Below are positions 7,216 to 10,210 of a stretch of 10,210 bases of DNA, piece after piece (the first letter of the stretch is position 1; each line of letters starts with the position of its first letter). This stretch comes from JAENVT01 sp043758005 (GTDB taxonomy: Bacteria > Actinomycetota > Acidimicrobiia > Acidimicrobiales > Ilumatobacteraceae): NCBI GenBank assembly GCA_043758005.1, contig JAYVOI010000197.1, forward strand, positions 1-10,210. The letters are read 5' to 3'. Below the pieces are notes generated by a model. It did not search any database, had not been told where the DNA came from, and saw nothing but the letters and a program-made list of their open reading frames with translations. The position numbers and the translations under genes are program-made.

Positions 7216-7973
7216 TGGCGTTCTCCGTTGCCGATCACCTGATCGCGGCGGTTGCCGCGGCCGGCGCTGGCGGCGTCAACGCGATCGCCGGCGGTGGAAC
7301 GCTGATCTCCTTCCCCACGCTGATCGCCCTCGGTGCGGGCCGGGTCAGCGCCAACGTGACCAACACGGTTGCGCTGTGCCCCGGGTACTTCGGTGGGGCG
7401 GTGGCGCAACGGTCGCAGCTGCCGGGGCAGCGATCGCGACTCGTGCGACTGTCGATCGCCGCCGGCCTCGGGGGGCTCACCGGGTCGGTGTTGCTGCTGG
7501 CCACGGGCGAGGCCGCGTTCACCAAGTTGGTGCCATGGTTGATCCTGCTCGCGTGCGCCCTGCTCGGTGGTCAGAACCTCATCCGCAAGTGGCTGGGGAT
7601 CGGGACGCGGCCCCATGGCGCGCCAAGTGCGATCGCGGTCTCCTCGACGTTCGTCATCTCGATTTACGGCGGCTACTTCGGTGCGGGGCTGGGCATCGCC
7701 CTGTTGGCCGTCCTCGGCCTGGTGATCGACGAGTCGCTTCCCCGACTGAACGCCCTCAAGCAGGTGTTGGCGCTCGTGATCAACGTCGTCGCGGCATGCT
7801 TCTTCGCCGGGTCGGGTCACGTCATCTGGAGCCTTGCCGCGGTGATGGCACCGGCCAGCCTGGTCGGCGGACTCGCCGGTGGGAAGCTCGTGAACAAGAT
7901 CAAACCCGGTGTGCTGCGCGCCGCGGTGGTCACCTACGGCACGGTGCTGGCCGTCTACTACATCGTGCGGTGA
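7215..7973 (+). CDS. TauE/SafE-family membrane transporter (first copy)
   Basis: A 252-aa integral membrane protein of the TauE/SafE (UPF0721, formerly DUF81) family; characterised members export sulfite or organosulfur anions such as sulfoacetate, or other organic anions. Landmarks: GGVNAIAGGGTLISFPTL (19-36), the typical N-terminal half-repeat motif, and its counterpart YGGYFGAGLG (151-160) at the start of the second half, in line with the internal duplication of the family. Hydrophobic stretches fall near 7-20, 28-42, 82-97, 105-120, 138-171, 182-199, 203-222 and 234-251. The ATG at 7215 overlaps the TGA of the GMC gene (TGATG); a GTG one codon upstream (7212) is also possible. There is no clear Shine-Dalgarno, so translation is probably coupled. 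It may export an anion made by the GMC oxidoreductase; that link is inferred from the operon alone. Confidence 0.88.
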   Translation: MAFSVADHLIAAVAAAGAGGVNAIAGGGTLISFPTLIALGAGRVSANVTNTVALCPGYFGGAVAQRSQLPGQRSRLVRLSIAAGLGGLTGSVLLLATGEAAFTKLVPWLILLACALLGGQNLIRKWLGIGTRPHGAPSAIAVSSTFVISIYGGYFGAGLGIALLAVLGLVIDESLPRLNALKQVLALVINVVAACFFAGSGHVIWSLAAVMAPASLVGGLAGGKLVNKIKPGVLRAAVVTYGTVLAVYYIVR

Positions 7974-7983
7974 CGAAGCCGCG

Positions 7984-8742
7984 CTATGGCAGCAAGAGCT
8001 TGATCGCGCCGGCCGCCGAGAGCAGGAGCACGCCGATCAGAAAGGCTTGTTCGGGCAGTCTGTGCAGCATGCGCCGACCACTGAACAAGCCGATCAGGAC
8101 GGCAGGGAACACGACGGCGTCGAAGGCCAGCGTTGTGCCGGTGAAGAACCGTCCACCGCTCGACCACGCGCCGAGCCCGATGTAGACGGGCACCTTGGCC
8201 AGGTTGACGGCGAAGTAGAACCACGCCGACGTGCCGACCATCTCGTCCTTGCCGAGTCCGAGTCGTACGAGGTAGGTGTTCAGCACCGGGCCGGCCGCGT
8301 TGGCGACGAACGTGGTGAAGCCACCCGAGCTGCCATAGACCGCTGCGGCCGCGGCGGTCGGTACCACGGGCTCTTGTCGGTGCAGCATCCGCCACGACTG
8401 CAGTGCGACCATCAGCAGCACGCACCCACCGATCACCAGCTCGATCGGTCGGGTCGACGAACCGACGATGGCGAAGAACGTGGCACCGGCGGCGAAGCCA
8501 AAGCTGACGGCGATGATCATCGGCCGCAACAGGTCCCAGCGGGTGTGGTGGCCGTACCAGGTGACGGCGAAGACGTCGGCGGCCAACAGGATCGGCAGCG
8601 TGGTTCCGGCGATCGCCCGGCCGCCGACGAAGGTGGCGATGATCGGGGTGGCGATCAACGCAGCACCGGGGAATGCCGTCTTGGACAGGCCGACGATCAG
8701 GGCGGCGACCGACCCGAGGATCAGGTTGCCCAGGGTGAACAC
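7984..8742 (-). CDS. TauE/SafE-family membrane transporter (second copy, YfcA-like subgroup)
   Basis: A 252-aa polytopic membrane protein, again TauE/SafE family but from a different subgroup from its convergent neighbour. Landmarks: GLSKTAFPGAALIATPI (18-34) in the first half and, in the second, GGFTTFVANAAGPVLNTYL (140-158) followed by LGLGKDEMVGTSAWFYFAVN (161-180) and LAKVPVY, a pattern typical of YfcA-like members. Substrates of these are mostly unproven; sulfite or organic anion export is a family-level guess. Start GTG at 8740-8742: the reading begins directly with the first membrane segment, and TAGGCT lies 6 nt upstream, pointing to a leaderless transcript. Its stop is only 10 bp from the stop of the convergent gene, so there is no room for a terminator between the two and the transcripts probably overlap. 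Confidence 0.88.
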   Translation of the reverse strand: MFTLGNLILGSVAALIVGLSKTAFPGAALIATPIIATFVGGRAIAGTTLPILLAADVFAVTWYGHHTRWDLLRPMIIAVSFGFAAGATFFAIVGSSTRPIELVIGGCVLLMVALQSWRMLHRQEPVVPTAAAAAVYGSSGGFTTFVANAAGPVLNTYLVRLGLGKDEMVGTSAWFYFAVNLAKVPVYIGLGAWSSGGRFFTGTTLAFDAVVFPAVLIGLFSGRRMLHRLPEQAFLIGVLLLSAAGAIKLLLP

Positions 8743-8754
8743 CGGCGCAGCCTA
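8743..8754 (-). promoter_or_regulatory. Likely leaderless promoter of the second TauE/SafE gene
   Basis: On the minus strand TAGGCT (complement of 8749-8754) fits TANNNT and is followed by 6 nt and then the GTG start at 8742. That spacing puts the transcript start on the start codon itself. No ribosome-binding site or clear -35 is seen. It matches the arrangement before the GMC gene, TAGGAT plus 9 nt plus GTG. Confidence 0.5.
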
Positions 8755-8919
8755 CGCGAGCCGCCGCGCCGAGTGCCGTGCTCTGTGTGAGCCCCCAAAG
8801 CCGCGGACCGTCTGGTCGCTCATCCACAGATCCCGGCGCGCCTCGGGTCCGGGTGTACGAGGCCGATCGTCAGCCCTGCCGAATCGTCCGTGACGAAACT
8901 CGACGTCGCGCCGCCAACC

Positions 8920-8978
8920 GATCTGGGCGCCAAGGTTCTCCGCTACCACGGTGATCGACTTCGCGTGGCGCCCAGATC
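8920..8978. repeat. Perfect 13-bp inverted repeat with 33-nt spacer
   Basis: GATCTGGGCGCCA (8920-8932) and TGGCGCCCAGATC (8966-8978) are exact reverse complements. On the plus strand the second arm is followed by ATTTTG, so it looks like a terminator for rightward transcription, although both flanking genes run leftward. It could also serve as a loose terminator for the lipoprotein transcript, a protein-binding site, or part of an untranslated RNA. Confidence 0.7.
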
Positions 8979-9036
8979 ATTTTGGGACGGGGGTGCGTAT
9001 CGTCACTGACGATTCGCCACGATCGGCGGCCGGCGC

Positions 9037-9927
9037 TCAACCGGCAGCATCGGTCGCGGTCACGACGCCGTGGGTGTTGAAGACGGCGACCTCGCCGGAC
9101 GGCGGAAGGCAGTCGGGTGGAATGCCAACTTGCTCCGCCACGTACAAGTAGCCGCCGCCCCCCGACACGAATTGGCCGACCCGGGTCTCGACGCCTGCGG
9201 CCGATACCACGATCGGGTCGGATGACGCCACGGTCGTCCCTTCCGGCCAGACCACCGGGTAGATCACGCCATCTCGATCGAGGAGGAAGCAGTCGTTCGT
9301 GGCGTCGTACTGCAAGACGCCCTTGACGGGCGCGCCCAGGCCCTCGTCCGAGGCGAAGAGGGGTTGGACCCAGAGGCGCGGACCGCTGCCGACGGTGAAG
9401 GTGGCGGTGAGGGTGATCGCCTGGCCTTCGCACGTGATCGGCAGGCTCATGGCCCGGGTTCCGTTCAGCAGTCGTGGCAAGTCGATCGGCCAGCGCCGGT
9501 CCCCGGGCGGGTACTCGATGATGCCGGTACCTTCGACGACGCTGTCGGGAAGCGGGGCCCAGCGTCCCTGCTCGCCGCCGTAGCCGGACTCCGACGTGAA
9601 CAGCAGGCGCTTTCCATCCGAGAGTGTTGCGACGAAGTCGCTCGTGCAGGGCGCACCCGTCGAGTTGCTGACCAACACCGACGTCAGGCCCTCGTTCGTG
9701 CATTGCGCATCCGCGCCGACGATCAGTCGCAGCCCACCGACCGAGGTCGGGCCGGTCGATCGGATGCACGTGGCAGAGACAGAGTTCGTCGTCGTCGCCG
9801 ACGGGGTCGTGGCCGGCGACGGAGGGACCGTCCCGGGGGCGACGGGCGCACTGTTCGGTTCGGATCCGCATGCCGCTGGACAGCAGACGACAAGGCCCAC
9901 GAACACGCCGAGCCCGAGGCGGTGCAT
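9037..9927 (-). CDS. Hypothetical secreted lipoprotein
   Basis: I do not recognise the family. With the ATG at 9927 the product is 296 aa and starts MHRLGLGVFVGLVVCCPAAC, a short basic n-region and a hydrophobic core ending at Cys20, followed by GSE, so it is probably a lipoprotein; the residue at lipobox position -3 is Pro, which is not ideal. Residues ~22-50 are a Pro/Ser/Thr/Ala tether. The mature part is rich in short beta-like segments, glycine and tryptophan, and has several cysteines (in SATC, DAQC, GAPC, ITC, NDC, PDC), suggesting disulfides outside the cell. The same frame is open upstream to 10125, but that would place the signal peptide inside the protein and run through the tuf promoter, so the internal ATG is preferred despite a weak ribosome-binding site. 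It is transcribed alone, away from tuf. No enzyme motif is seen. Confidence 0.75.
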   Translation of the reverse strand: MHRLGLGVFVGLVVCCPAACGSEPNSAPVAPGTVPPSPATTPSATTTNSVSATCIRSTGPTSVGGLRLIVGADAQCTNEGLTSVLVSNSTGAPCTSDFVATLSDGKRLLFTSESGYGGEQGRWAPLPDSVVEGTGIIEYPPGDRRWPIDLPRLLNGTRAMSLPITCEGQAITLTATFTVGSGPRLWVQPLFASDEGLGAPVKGVLQYDATNDCFLLDRDGVIYPVVWPEGTTVASSDPIVVSAAGVETRVGQFVSGGGGYLYVAEQVGIPPDCLPPSGEVAVFNTHGVVTATDAAG

Positions 9928-9962
9928 CACCGCATGGTGCCAGTTCCACCCGGTGCTCGCAA

Positions 9963-9983
9963 GGCCCTCGGCCGGTGAGGGCC
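9963..9983. repeat. 7-bp inverted repeat in the lipoprotein/tuf gap
   Basis: GGCCCTC (9963-9969) and GAGGGCC (9977-9983) are exact reverse complements with a 7-nt spacer. It lies 36 nt upstream of the lipoprotein start, in the probable leader of that transcript, next to a second imperfect inverted repeat at 9988-10017. Confidence 0.4.
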
Positions 9984-9987
9984 ACAG

Positions 9988-10017
9988 CTGGTCAGCGGTG
10001 TTGGTCGCTGCGACCAG
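9988..10017. repeat. Imperfect 10-bp inverted repeat upstream of the tuf promoter
   Basis: CTGGTC plus AGCG (9988-9997) pair with CGCT (10006-10009) and GACCAG (10012-10017), with a 2-nt bulge at 10010-10011 and an 8-nt loop. It lies about 40 bp upstream of the putative tuf -10, so it could be a binding site for a regulator or a leader structure of the divergent lipoprotein mRNA. Confidence 0.4.
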
Positions 10018-10058
10018 AATCTGCATCGGCGCAGGTGCGAGCACGATGCTTGCGCCGC

Positions 10059-10112
10059 TACACTCCCTGCGTTCTTTGACAACCCACAGATCCCCGAAAG
10101 ACGGAGATAGCA
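10059..10112 (+). promoter_or_regulatory. tuf promoter and leader with boxA-like element
   Basis: TACACT (10059-10064) is a good TANNNT -10, placing the transcript start near 10071; no clear -35 is seen 16-19 bp upstream. The leader then opens with GTTCTTTGACAAC: the stretch TCTTTGACAA (10073-10082) differs in one base from TCTTTAACAA, the core of the E. coli rRNA antitermination boxA. The ribosome-binding site is GGAGA (10103-10107), 5 nt before the ATG. The -10 and boxA calls are by eye. Confidence 0.55.
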
Positions 10113-10210
10113 ATGAGCAAGGCAAAATTCGAGCGGACGAAGCCGCATGTGAATATTGGCACGATGGGTCATATTGATCATGGCAAGACGACGTTGACTG
10201 CTGCGATCTC
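10113..10210 (+). CDS. tuf: Elongation factor Tu, 5' part only
   Basis: The first 32 complete codons plus a partial one are in the window. They read MSKAKFERTKPHVNIGTMGH and continue with IDHGKTTLTAAI, the near-invariant N-terminus of EF-Tu with the GTP-binding P-loop (GHIDHGKT). EF-Tu carries aminoacyl-tRNA to the ribosome in the cytoplasm. The ATG at 10113 has GGAGA 5 nt upstream. The gene directly upstream is a minus-strand lipoprotein, not fusA, so this copy is not in the usual rpsL-rpsG-fusA-tuf order at its 5' side. Codon use is odd for such a GC-rich genome: His is CAT three times out of three, Ile is ATT twice out of three, and Asn, Asp, Ala and one Gly use T-ending codons, unlike all neighbouring genes. 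Confidence 0.97.
   Translation, partial: MSKAKFERTKPHVNIGTMGHIDHGKTTLTAAI

Larger units (their letters stand above)
8743..9036. other. 294-bp gap with no convincing gene
   Basis: Lies upstream of the minus-strand TauE/SafE gene and downstream of the minus-strand lipoprotein gene. It holds the leaderless promoter at 8743-8754, a perfect 13-bp inverted repeat (8920-8932 with 8966-8978) and a 6-bp stem ATCGTC/GACGAT (8999-9004 with 9008-9013). Two small frames exist: a minus-strand GTG frame 8949-8752 (65 codons) and a plus-strand GTG frame 8890-9009 (39 codons, beginning VTKLDVAPPTDLGAK). Neither has a ribosome-binding site, a recognisable motif, or the strong G/C third-position bias of the neighbours; the plus frame has G or C in the third position of about 25 of 39 codons. 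I do not call either. No tRNA-like T-arm or anticodon arm is visible. Confidence 0.5.

Noticed and set aside
8752..8949. 65-codon minus-strand frame starting GTG at 8949
   Set aside because: No ribosome-binding site, no motif, weaker third-position G/C bias than neighbours, and it runs through the inverted repeat and the likely promoter of the next gene.
8890..9009. 39-codon plus-strand frame beginning VTKLDVAPPTDLG
   Set aside because: The peptide looks protein-like, but there is no ribosome-binding site, third-position G/C is only about 25 of 39, and the perfect inverted repeat explains much of its sequence.
10076..10081. Perfect TTGACA as a -35 box for tuf
   Set aside because: No TANNNT lies 16-18 bp downstream; the ribosome-binding site and start codon follow instead, and the hexamer is explained by the boxA-like element.
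8823..10093. Shared 11-mer CCACAGATCCC at about 8824 and again in the tuf leader at about 10084
   Set aside because: Several 11-bp matches are expected by chance in 10 kb; no further similarity flanks the two copies.
9928..10125. N-terminal extension of the lipoprotein gene to a start at 10125
   Set aside because: It would bury the signal peptide and lipobox inside the protein and overlap the tuf ribosome-binding site and leader.

Overview
This is a GC-rich, densely coded bacterial chromosome segment. The actinobacterial look is strong: GTG starts, Ser/Thr/Ala-rich lipoprotein linkers, likely leaderless promoters, and terminators without U-tracts. An Acidimicrobiia-type actinobacterium such as Ilumatobacter is my best guess, but that is inference only. 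There are nine protein-coding genes, with the first and last cut by the window edges. I see no rRNA, tRNA, CRISPR array, transposase or phage gene.

Layout. (1) Positions 1-1668, plus strand: the C-terminal part of a CHAT-domain (caspase-like) protein behind a proline-rich linker, converging on the next gene across a strong hairpin terminator. (2) Positions 1769-5620: a CUT2-type (ribose/galactose-like) ABC importer. The substrate-binding lipoprotein is on the minus strand, and the double-NBD ATPase and permease are divergent from it on the plus strand, sharing a 139-bp control region. (3) Positions 5695-7973: a two-gene plus-strand unit of a GMC flavin oxidoreductase and a TauE/SafE-family exporter, with overlapping stop and start. 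(4) Positions 7984-8742, minus strand: a second TauE/SafE-family protein, convergent with the first and only 10 bp away. (5) Positions 8743-9036: a gap with no convincing gene but a perfect 13-bp inverted repeat. (6) Positions 9037-9927, minus strand: an orphan secreted lipoprotein. (7) Positions 10113-10210, plus strand: the start of tuf (EF-Tu), behind a leader carrying a boxA-like element.

How they fit together. The ABC genes form a complete importer (binding protein, ATPase, homodimerising permease) for an unknown small molecule, probably sugar-like. The GMC enzyme and the downstream TauE/SafE protein look co-transcribed, which suggests oxidation of an alcohol coupled to export of an organic or sulfur-containing anion; this is inference. 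The CHAT protein, the lipoprotein and tuf seem to be independent units.

The points most worth a second look are the CHAT effector-like protein, the one-sided degeneration of the ABC ATPase motifs, the T-ending codon use of tuf, the boxA-like tuf leader, and the unexplained inverted repeat at 8920-8978. I did not find a clear new multi-gene system inside these 10 kb.
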